DNA of 5,007 nt from Phycisphaerae bacterium (GCA_030614945.1 JAUXAH010000169.1:1-5007), one strand, 5' to 3'; positions 1-4,637 are shown, counted from the first letter of the stretch. Notes: generated by a model not told the origin, from the sequence alone. Made by a program: numbers and translations.

Positions 1-225
1 GGCATTGAGAATCGAGTTAAGCAGCTTGAGCAGGACGTGGGCAACTTGAATGATAAATCTGGCAATGACGAAGATGAAAATTCCGGTGTTCTTTTTAGTC
101 TTTTTGGAATTGATTTTGGGTTTGTTGACGGAACAGAAGACGACGAAGACGACGAAGACTTAGTGCCGGCCGGAGCTGAACACGATGAAGAAGACGAGCC
201 GGACGGTTTTATAACTTGGTCCTGA
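1..225 (+). CDS. AbrB-like protein, 3' end only (copy 1)
   Basis: This is the C-terminal part of a gene cut by the left window edge. It reads in frame from base 1 to a TGA at 223-225 (74 residues) and corresponds to residues 144-217 of the complete copy at 3566-4219. What remains is the end of a predicted coiled coil (GIENRVKQLEQDVGNLN), a short hydrophobic stretch (VLFSLFGIDFGFV), a very acidic segment rich in Asp and Glu, and the terminal TWS. It differs from the other copy at two residues (His for Gln at residue 204, Ile for Met at 214) and one synonymous site. The DNA-binding domain and zinc ribbon would lie to the left, outside the window, so I cannot tell whether this copy is intact. 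Its role is inferred only from the other copy. Confidence 0.8.
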   Translation, partial: GIENRVKQLEQDVGNLNDKSGNDEDENSGVLFSLFGIDFGFVDGTEDDEDDEDLVPAGAEHDEEDEPDGFITWS

Positions 226-374
226 AACCCGGACCGGAGCGCGTGTTTTTACCTTGCCGTCAACCTTGAGCTAGTTTTTGACCATATCGAAATACCTCTT
301 GATCGGCTTTCTTCCGTCCTGGGGGACGTGAACAATACTATTGAGCCCATTTGCCGGCGTTTGTTCCGAATTGG
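226..374 (+). other. Conserved tail downstream of AbrB-like gene (copy 1)
   Basis: I see no convincing gene here. The stretch is about 97% identical to 4220-4368. A weak hairpin straddles the stop codon: GGTCC (218-222) pairs with GGACC (231-235), and TTTTT follows at 246-250. This might be a poor terminator. On the minus strand a frame runs through the segment, open in copy 2 but interrupted by a stop (271-273) in copy 1. It may be a decayed gene fragment and is discussed in the findings. Confidence 0.5.
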
Positions 375-687
375 AGCTGCCGGCGATCCTCTCGAGCGCA
401 GCCGGCCGGCCGTCGCTCAGCTCAGCGGACCGTTCCGGGCCCGGACCTCACCACGTCGGCGATTCCCCCGAGCGCTGCTGACAGCCGGCGATCCCCTTGG
501 GCCCGGACCTCACCACGTCGGCGATTCCCTCGAGCGCTGCTGACAGCTGGCGATCCCCCTGGGCCCGGACCTCATCACGTCGGCGATTCCCTCGAGCGCT
601 GCTGACAGCCGGTGATCCCCCTGGGCCCGGACCTCGGCGATCCCCCTGGGCCCGGACCTCACCACGTCGACGATTTGCTCGAGCGCT
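375..687 (+). repeat. Tandem-repeat block A, copy 1 (62-bp units)
   Basis: The anchor GGGCCCGGACCTCACCACGT recurs (with small changes) starting at 437, 499, 561 and 623, giving an exact 62-bp period. A truncated 25-bp step then leads to 648, and the block ends with CTCGAGCGCT at 678-687. Each unit contains nested palindromes: GGGCCC, GCCGGC, CTCGAG and AGCGCT. The first part (401-436) is distinct, with an FseI-type GGCCGGCC at 404-411 and CTCAGCTCAGCGGACCG. The unit length is not a multiple of three, so the long frames across it are not credible genes. Inverted and direct copies occur at 3002-3205 and 4369-4627. Confidence 0.9.
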
Positions 688-697
688 AAAAAAGGGA

Positions 698-717
698 TGT
701 CAGCTTGCAGACTGACA
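698..717 (-). terminator. Hairpin with T-run on minus strand (copy 1)
   Basis: TGTCAG (698-703) pairs with CTGACA (712-717) around an 8-nt loop, CTTGCAGA. A run of six A at 688-693 lies to its left, so on the minus strand the hairpin is followed by TCCCTTTTTT, the form of an intrinsic terminator. No minus-strand gene is visible to its right, so it may instead be an insulator or a structural boundary between blocks A and B. It is identical in copy 2. Confidence 0.4.
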
Positions 718-725
718 CTATGAAA

Positions 726-950
726 TGCCGGCGACGATCCTCGATGCGTTGAGCTGTCGGCGACGGTCCTCGATGCGCCGAGCTGAGCGACGGTCCTCGA
801 TGCGCCGAGCTGAGCGACGGTCCTCGATGCGCTGAGCTGTCGGCGATGGTCCTCGATGCGTTGAGCTGTCGGCGACGGTCCTCGATGCGCTGAGCTGTCG
901 GCGATGGTCCTCGATGCGTTGAGCTGTCGGCGATGGTCCTCGATGCGCTG
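726..950 (+). repeat. Tandem-repeat block B, copy 1 (29/27-bp units)
   Basis: Units beginning GAGCTG start at 751, 780, 807, 834, 863, 892 and 921, with steps of 29, 27, 27, 29, 29, 29 and a last partial unit. The typical unit reads GAGCTGTCGGCGAYGGTCCT followed by CGATGCGYT. The 27-bp form has GAGCTGAGCGACGG instead. Units are contiguous with no spacers, so this is a minisatellite and not a CRISPR array. Two-base length steps change the frame, which argues against coding. The homologous block at 4662-4807 has a different number and order of long and short units. Confidence 0.9.
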
Positions 951-1046
951 CTGCCGGCAGGTGCAAATAAAAAAATGAGAAAGTTCTTGCGTTTAATTTC
1001 AGCCGCCCGATAATGGCAACCGTTTTTGTGCCGATGTAAAAAAGGC

Positions 1047-1113
1047 CCAGGAAGGATCACCTAACCCAGGCCAGCGAAAACATACTGTTGCATATCTTAT
1101 CGATCCTTCCTGG
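1047..1113 (-). terminator. 12-bp inverted repeat with minus-strand T-run
   Basis: CCAGGAAGGATC (1047-1058) is the exact reverse complement of GATCCTTCCTGG (1102-1113), with a 43-nt loop. Six A at 1038-1043 lie just outside the left arm, so on the minus strand the stem is followed by GGCCTTTTTTAC, as in a rho-independent terminator. It would stop leftward (antisense) transcription coming from the rep upstream region, for example a counter-transcribed RNA. The long loop is unusual for a simple terminator. A role in the plasmid origin is an alternative. Confidence 0.4.
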
Positions 1114-1366
1114 CTTGTCAATAGTATTTTTTGAGAAATTTTGAAAATATTTTGATGGCCAGAAACGCAAATATCGCTGAGCAGGATAAGGCGCTGCCGA
1201 AGGGCAACCTGAGCGGCTCAGCGGGCAGAGGCAGAGCGGAGGGCGGGATACGAAATTACGCCACGTCCTCCGCTTCCTTTTCTTCTATTCGGACAAACCT
1301 TATCGAATCCAGCCTGGCTGTTCATGTTCGATCCTGCCTTTGCCGGAATGCGCTAAACTTCCCAGG

Positions 1367-1389
1367 GCAGAGCTTGTCTTTAGCTCTGC
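1367..1389. repeat. Perfect 8-bp hairpin before rep promoter
   Basis: GCAGAGCT (1367-1374) and AGCTCTGC (1382-1389) form a perfect stem around the loop TGTCTTT. It ends 2 bp before the TTGTTA box proposed as the rep -35. That position suits an operator, or a Rep-binding hairpin of the double-strand origin that would also autoregulate rep. Confidence 0.45.
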
Positions 1390-1391
1390 TC

Positions 1392-1419
1392 TTGTTAAGT
1401 GAGGGAAGATTTGTATTGT
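1392..1419 (+). promoter_or_regulatory. Candidate rep promoter
   Basis: TTGTTA (1392-1397) and TATTGT (1414-1419) are separated by 16 nt, each matching four of six sigma-70 consensus bases. The pattern TTG-N16 to TTGTAWT is shared with the elements at 3315-3342 and 4901-4929, which strengthens an otherwise weak call. Transcription would begin near 1426, about 35 nt before the rep start. Confidence 0.4.
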
Positions 1420-1460
1420 TGTTTGTAGTAAGTTGGGTAAGTGTTTGAGGGCTGTGTAGC

Positions 1461-2585
1461 ATGGATGCTACCGTTGTTGAAATGACCGATGGACCGGAAT
1501 CGGCGGCTTTGCCTTCTTCAGTTCATACAGAAGAAACAACCGGACAGTTTCTCGATGGGTCCGGGCAGGATTTTGCTCCGGTCGTGGAAGATACCCAGGC
1601 AGAGCTTTTTGGGCAAAGTGGCTTTCGAGCCAGGCTATTTAAAAAAATTCCTGATTTGGTTATTGTGACGAGATCGGTTTTTGACGAACACGATGTTTCG
1701 GATGGTTCAAATTGGCTAAGTCGTTTTGAGGTTTGTCGGACGTTGGCCTGGTTTGTTTGGAATGTTGAAATTGAGATGATCAGGGTCCATTCTAATTCGT
1801 GTCGTTTGCGGTGGTGTCCGGTGTGTGCGGAAGCGCGTTCGAATACGATCGCTCACAGTTGTTGTGAATTTTTTAGCAAACAATCTGCAGTACGCTTTCT
1901 AACTCTAACCCAAAAACATACTGATTTGTCGTTGGATGAACAAATTACTCGGATAAAAAAATCGTTTGCTCAGCTCCGTCGTTGTGCTGGCTGGCGAAAG
2001 TATGTCACCGGCTGCGTTTGGTTCCTGCAGGTGAAACCGAGCTGCGGTGGCAAGTGGTGGCACGTTCATCTTCATATGCTCTTAACTGGATCGTACATAC
2101 CTCAGAAGTGGCTTTCGGAGAAATGGCTCAAAGTCACCGGCGATAGTAAAATTGTTGATATTCGATCTGTTTGTAATCTTGATTCTGCGCTGAGTGACGT
2201 TGTACGTTATGCCGGCCGGCCGGCAAATTTGCTTGACGTTTCTGAGAAGTATCGAATGGAGCTTGTCTGTGCGACTGATAAGATTCGTATTTGTGGCACT
2301 ACTGGAATATGCAGAGCTGTGTCGTTGCGCCCGCCTAAATTTAAGCAGGACAATTCTCGTTATAAGGTTTTAGGTCGTTACTCTACGATTATGAAATTGG
2401 CGGCGGCCGGCGATGAACGCGCTCGAGATATTGTTCGTGCCGAACGGAATGGTACGCCTCTTGAAAACGCTCATTCGTTTCAGGGTGTTGATGATTTTAT
2501 TGACGATAAGTTCCCTGGCTTCGGTTCGGTTGAACCGATGCCGCCGGATTTGTTCTCTCCAAATGAGCGCGCTCCGCCTGAATAG
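1461..2585 (+). CDS. rep: Rolling-circle replication initiator, HUH endonuclease (Rep_1/pUB110-like)
   Basis: The 374-residue product should nick one strand of the plasmid origin, stay attached through a tyrosine, and prime rolling-circle replication. Visible motifs, in order, are a Cys cluster around C114 and C119-x2-C122 (SCRLRWCPVCAEARS) like the putative zinc-binding region of this family; motif 1 FLTLT at 146-150; motif 2 HVHLH at 201-205, the metal-binding HUH; and motif 3 around Y250 (VVRYAGRPA), the likely catalytic tyrosine. Family members usually have Lys three residues after Tyr; here it is Arg253. The spacing and the WL-x3-W segment between motifs 2 and 3 (217-222) fit Rep_1 proteins. 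Residues 1-60 are acidic, low in complexity and without recognised motifs. Residues 301-338 form a segment repeated in the small ORF at 2702-2875. The ATG at 1461 has GAGGG at 1447-1451, 9 nt upstream. The stop is TAG, after which the same frame stays open for 15 more codons. Family assignment is confident; the gene name is generic. Confidence 0.88.
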   Translation: MDATVVEMTDGPESAALPSSVHTEETTGQFLDGSGQDFAPVVEDTQAELFGQSGFRARLFKKIPDLVIVTRSVFDEHDVSDGSNWLSRFEVCRTLAWFVWNVEIEMIRVHSNSCRLRWCPVCAEARSNTIAHSCCEFFSKQSAVRFLTLTQKHTDLSLDEQITRIKKSFAQLRRCAGWRKYVTGCVWFLQVKPSCGGKWWHVHLHMLLTGSYIPQKWLSEKWLKVTGDSKIVDIRSVCNLDSALSDVVRYAGRPANLLDVSEKYRMELVCATDKIRICGTTGICRAVSLRPPKFKQDNSRYKVLGRYSTIMKLAAAGDERARDIVRAERNGTPLENAHSFQGVDDFIDDKFPGFGSVEPMPPDLFSPNERAPPE

Positions 2586-2701
2586 AGTGTTTTTGGTTAT
2601 GAGGGTGATGAACCTGCTGAATTTGTCTCCTAGTGACATTGCCCAGGGATGGTCTTAACTGAAATCAAGTGTGTTTTTTGTGAAGATGAGCGGTGGGATA
2701 G
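2586..2701 (+). other. Spacer between rep and small ORF; open extension after rep TAG
   Basis: The rep frame continues past its TAG for 15 codons (SVFGYEGDEPAEFVS) to a second TAG at 2631-2633. The acidic extension resembles the compositional style of the Rep tail, so the first TAG may be a recent nonsense change or a leaky stop. A 19-codon frame (2599-2658) overlaps it in another frame but has no ribosome site. Nothing else is evident. Confidence 0.35.
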
Positions 2702-2875
2702 ATGATTAAGAAACGTAGTTATAAAAATTCGGTATCATACGAAAATCTTTTGAAGCGGGCGGCGAATGGTTGTGTAGATGCGCAGGCTGTTGTTGATGCC
2801 GTGCGGGATGGTGTGCCTTTGGAAAAAGCTAAGTATCACAGATGGAGATTGGTCAAACGGAAAATTGTCCATTGA
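2702..2875 (+). CDS. 57-residue protein homologous to the Rep C-terminus
   Basis: This short frame runs from ATG at 2702 to TGA at 2873-2875. An in-frame TAG lies directly before the ATG, so the start cannot be further left. Residues 7-43 align without gaps to Rep residues 301-337, with 16 of 37 identical, including Y-K, Y-x4-K, A-A-x-G, A-x3-V-x-A-x-R-x-G-x-P-L-E-x-A. Such an ungapped match, with the two DNA segments clearly different, supports selection on the protein. GGTGGG at 2692-2697 is a poorly spaced ribosome site, and translation may be coupled to a tiny frame ending at 2709. It lies 116 bp after rep with a terminator-like hairpin starting at its stop codon, so it is probably co-transcribed with rep. 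The product is basic at both ends (KKR; RWRLVKRK). The shared segment may be a small binding module; a remnant of a duplicated rep is the alternative. No established function is known to me. Confidence 0.6.
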   Translation: MIKKRSYKNSVSYENLLKRAANGCVDAQAVVDAVRDGVPLEKAKYHRWRLVKRKIVH

Positions 2876-2945
2876 AGGGCAGAGGTTTTTTGCGGGTCGG
2901 GATCATGTCCTGGTTCGTTCTTATTTTTTCCTCTGCCTTTTTTTT
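2875..2945 (+). terminator. Putative terminator of the rep operon
   Basis: GGCAGAGG (2878-2885) pairs perfectly with CCTCTGCC (2930-2937), and A-T and G-T pairs extend the stem to about 11 bp. Eight T follow at 2938-2945. The 44-nt loop is long for a classical terminator but contains GGGA/TCC pairs and T-runs on both sides. Its position, beginning at the stop codon of the small ORF, supports an end of the rep transcription unit. Confidence 0.6.
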
Positions 2946-2990
2946 GTTTGCCAGGCTCAGGGTGGCCAGGGCGAACGACACGAAAACCAT

Positions 2991-3006
2991 AGCGCAGATC
3001 TGCGCT
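2991..3006. repeat. Perfect 16-bp palindrome at module border
   Basis: AGCGCAGATCTGCGCT is a perfect palindrome. Its right half runs into the GCGCTCGAG end of the inverted block A copy, so it lies exactly at the junction between rep-downstream sequence and the repeat. It could be a recombination scar or a protein-binding site. Confidence 0.6.
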
Positions 3007-3205
3007 CGAGGGAATCGCCGACGTGGTGAGGTCCGGGCCCGGAGCGGTCCGCTGAGCTGAGCGACGGCCGGCCGGCTGTATTGACGGCCAGGGTGATCGC
3101 CGGCGTGGTGAGGTTCAGGCCCAGGGAGATCGCCGGCCGGCAAAGATGCGTCCAGCTTGCAAGGCTGGACGCAGCAGCGCTCGAGAGGATCGCCGGCGGC
3201 CGGCC
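3002..3205 (-). repeat. Block A, inverted copy
   Basis: Bases 3002-3076 are the reverse complement of 401-476 with only a few changes, including the GGCCGGCC at 3066-3073 and the GGGCCC centre. Further block A pieces in minus orientation follow: 3104-3141 (ATCGCCGGC, GTGGTGAGGT, GGCCCAGGGAGATCGCCGGC) and 3173-3205 (CAGCAGCGCTCGAGAGGATC, ending in GGCCGGCC at 3198-3205). The rep module therefore sits between oppositely oriented block A copies, and so does the iteron/AbrB module that follows. The copy is more degenerate than the two direct ones and is interrupted by a hairpin. Confidence 0.85.
3147..3173. repeat. 10-bp perfect hairpin inside inverted block A
   Basis: TGCGTCCAGC (3147-3156) and GCTGGACGCA (3164-3173) form a perfect stem with a TTGCAAG loop. 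It interrupts two block A pieces. The core CAGCTTGCA also occurs in the hairpins at 698-717 and 4638-4657, suggesting related elements. No T-run is adjacent, so a terminator role is unlikely. Confidence 0.6.
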
Positions 3206-3314
3206 AATGAAATGCGTTTGTTTTTGGGAGAAATGGTCGCCGGCGTTGTCGGAGATTGACGATACTATATCGGTATTCTGCGCGGTCGTCTTGAGTCAGC
3301 TGAAGATTTTTAGC

Positions 3315-3342
3315 TTGACAGAAAGTTTTGCTGTTGTAATTT
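3315..3342 (+). promoter_or_regulatory. Candidate promoter of the AbrB-like gene
   Basis: A consensus TTGACA (3315-3320) is followed after 16 nt by TAATTT (3337-3342), within TTGTAATTTG. Transcription would start near 3350, so the whole iteron array would be transcribed as a leader of about 215 nt before the ATG at 3566. A TCAGCTGA palindrome lies just upstream at 3296-3303. Confidence 0.5.
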
Positions 3343-3357
3343 GCTGATCGGAACTGG

Positions 3358-3539
3358 GTCGTATTGGTCGGTGCTGCCTGATCTTGATTGTTCGGCGCTG
3401 GGTGATATTGGCCGATGCTGGCTGGTCCTGATTATTCGATGTTGGTCGGTGCTGGATAATGCTGGCCGGTATTGGCTGGTGCTGATTGTTGAGTGTTGGC
3501 CGGTGTTGGGCTGTACTGCATTGTATTGGTGAGTTGTGG
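3358..3539 (+). repeat. Array of helically phased ~10-bp iterons
   Basis: About 17 degenerate units end in CTGG/TTGG, such as TCGGTGCTGG (3446), CCGGTATTGG (3466), CCGGTGTTGG (3500) and ATTGTATTGG (3520). Most are exactly 10 bp; three 14-bp units begin at 3388, 3432 and 3486. Higher-order repeats result: 3378-3421 (44 bp), 3422-3475 (54 bp) and 3476-3529 (54 bp), each starting with CTGRTCYTGA-like and 14-bp units. Sites spaced by 10 bp fall on one face of the helix, as expected for cooperative protein binding. The array sits between the promoter and the ribosome site of the AbrB-like gene. An operator, a plasmid centromere and an origin iteron set are all possible. Confidence 0.75.
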
Positions 3540-3551
3540 CGATTATTTGAG

Positions 3552-3557
3552 AAGGAG
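3552..3557 (+). promoter_or_regulatory. Strong Shine-Dalgarno
   Basis: AAGGAG ends 8 nt before the ATG at 3566. It fixes the start of the AbrB-like gene and is the strongest ribosome site in the window. Confidence 0.85.
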
Positions 3558-3565
3558 TTTTACTT

Positions 3566-4219
3566 ATGAAAAAGCCCGTTATTAGACAATTGAAAAAAAT
3601 GAAGGGGGGGAAAGAGCTGGTTGTCAGTGTCCCTCCTGAGATTCGTGAGCCGGCCGGTTTAGCCGATGGAGATAATTTGTTGCTTGAGCGTGATCCGGAT
3701 TCTGGAATCGTGCAATTGAGCAAAGTGGATCAGTCGACGGATCGACAGCAATATGAAAATCGCGAAAACGCCGAAGATGAAAATCGCGAAAACGAATCAA
3801 GAGTCGATTTGTCTGCCGAGGAAGAGCAGAGTCAACGAGATGGGTTATCGAAATTCGAGTTTTGTACGAGCTGCGGTTCTGATGATATTCAAGTTACCGG
3901 AAATCAGTTCTACTGTGGCGATTGCGATGTTACTTATGAGGTGACTCCGAAAGGCACAAAGGTCGTCGGGGTGAATCCGTCTGAGAAAATCAATGGCATT
4001 GAGAATCGAGTTAAGCAGCTTGAGCAGGACGTGGGCAACTTGAATGATAAATCTGGCAATGACGAAGATGAAAATTCCGGTGTTCTTTTTAGTCTTTTTG
4101 GAATTGATTTTGGGTTTGTTGACGGAACAGAAGATGACGAAGACGACGAAGACTTAGTGCCGGCCGGAGCTGAACAAGATGAAGAAGACGAGCCGGACGG
4201 TTTTATGACTTGGTCCTGA
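3566..4219 (+). CDS. AbrB-like DNA-binding protein with zinc ribbon, coiled coil and acidic tail
   Basis: The 217-residue product begins with a swapped-hairpin (AbrB/MazE/SpoVT-type) domain at about 5-53: the signatures are GKELVVSVPPEIREPAGLAD, then DNLLLERD. In this family such a domain dimerises and binds DNA. Residues 62-80 are a charged linker with an internal repeat (ENRENAED/ENRENESR, from a 16-bp direct repeat at 3755 and 3779). A zinc ribbon follows, C100-x2-C103 and C117-x2-C120. Residues 140-160 form a probable coiled coil (IENRVKQLEQDV), then a hydrophobic patch (173-185) and a highly acidic tail (188-210). AbrB domains alone are usually about 50-90 residues, so this is a long composite protein. 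It follows a promoter, the iteron array and an AAGGAG site, appears monocistronic, and has a second copy at the left edge. I infer an iteron-binding autoregulator, possibly a segregation protein. An antitoxin is less likely because no toxin gene adjoins it. The function is not established. Confidence 0.8.
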   Translation: MKKPVIRQLKKMKGGKELVVSVPPEIREPAGLADGDNLLLERDPDSGIVQLSKVDQSTDRQQYENRENAEDENRENESRVDLSAEEEQSQRDGLSKFEFCTSCGSDDIQVTGNQFYCGDCDVTYEVTPKGTKVVGVNPSEKINGIENRVKQLEQDVGNLNDKSGNDEDENSGVLFSLFGIDFGFVDGTEDDEDDEDLVPAGAEQDEEDEPDGFMTWS

Positions 4220-4368
4220 AACCCGGACCGGAGCGCGTATTTTTACCTTGCCGTCAACCTTGAGCTGGTTTTTGACCATATCGAAGTACCTCTTGATTGG
4301 CTTTCTTCCGTCCTGGGGGACGTGAACAACACTATTGAGCCCATTTGCCGGCGTTTGTTCCGAATTGG
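4220..4368 (+). other. Conserved tail downstream of AbrB-like gene (copy 2)
   Basis: Same segment as 226-374, with six substitutions, all transitions. No plus-strand gene is seen. The minus-strand frame is open here, because CAG replaces the TAG of copy 1, from block A down to TAA at 4154-4156. The weak GGTCC/GGACC hairpin at the gene end (4212-4229) is kept. Confidence 0.5.
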
Positions 4369-4627
4369 AGCTGCCGGCGATCCTCTCGAGCGCAGCTGGC
4401 CGGCCGTCGCTCAGCTCAGCGGACCGCTCCGGGCCCGGACCTCACCACGTCGGCGATTCCCTCGAGCGCTGCTGACAGCCGGCGATCCCCCTGGGCCCGG
4501 ACCTCACCACGTCGGCGATTCCCTCGAGCGCTGCTGACAGCCGGCGATCCCCTTGGGCCCGGACCTCACCATGTCGGCGATCCCCCTGGGCCCGGACCTC
4601 ACCACGTCGACGATTTGCTCGAGCGCT
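4369..4627 (+). repeat. Tandem-repeat block A, copy 2
   Basis: The GGGCCCGGACCTCACC anchors start at 4431, 4493, 4555 and 4588, giving steps of 62, 62 and 33 bp. GGCCGGCC occurs at 4398-4405, and the block ends with CTCGAGCGCT at 4618-4627. It is one unit shorter than copy 1, consistent with slippage or unequal exchange. Confidence 0.9.
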
Positions 4628-4637
4628 AAAAAAGGGA

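Larger units (their letters stand above)
1..725 (+). repeat. Large direct repeat, copy 1
   Basis: This segment recurs at 3995-4665 in the same orientation. From 1 to about 620 the offset is a constant 3994. A 54-bp length difference in block A then changes it to 3940, and the match resumes through the hairpin at 698-717 into block B. I count 12 mismatches in the first 500 bp, of which 11 are transitions. The repeat covers the end of the AbrB-like gene, the non-coding tail, block A and the hairpin. Its left end lies outside the window. Confidence 0.9.
951..1460. other. Gene-free region upstream of rep; candidate origin/control region
   Basis: No credible gene is visible. The region is dense in inverted repeats: 1047-1113 (12 bp), 1209-1221 (CTGAGC-G-GCTCAG), 1235-1274 (AGCGGAGG / CCTCCGCT, 26-nt or shorter loop) and 1367-1389 (GCAGAGCT / AGCTCTGC, 7-nt loop). 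The last is followed by TCTTGTTAA at 1390-1398, which loosely resembles the CTTGATA nick context of pC194/pUB110-type double-strand origins. Rolling-circle plasmids commonly keep the origin or Rep binding site next to rep, which is why I place the candidate here. The nick site itself cannot be assigned from sequence alone. Confidence 0.4.

Noticed and set aside
328..715. Overlapping Arg/Pro/Gly-rich reading frames through block A
   Set aside because: The 62-bp unit is not a multiple of three, so the frame rotates from unit to unit. There are no ribosome sites, and the same is true at 4322-4629.
726..950. CRISPR array
   Set aside because: The 29-bp units are directly adjacent, with no unique spacers, and no cas genes are near.
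686..1060. Long minus-strand frames through block B (and at 4626-4838)
   Set aside because: They are by-products of the 29/27-bp repeats lacking stops; the low-complexity products change with repeat number, and there is no ribosome site.
1038..1120. Integron attC-like recombination site
   Set aside because: ACCTAAC at 1059-1065 fits one core box, but there is no matching GTTRRRY partner, and the stem is perfect without the usual unpaired bases. No integrase is seen.
1131..1448. 105-residue plus-strand frame before rep
   Set aside because: It needs a TTG start without a ribosome site, overlaps hairpins and the rep promoter boxes, and its product shows no recognisable domain.
2599..2658. 19-codon frame between rep and the small ORF
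   Set aside because: Too short, with no ribosome site, and lying over the open extension of rep in another frame.
3310..3723. 137-residue minus-strand frame over the iterons
   Set aside because: It covers the 10-bp repeats, which shift frame, and overlaps the start of the well-supported AbrB-like gene.
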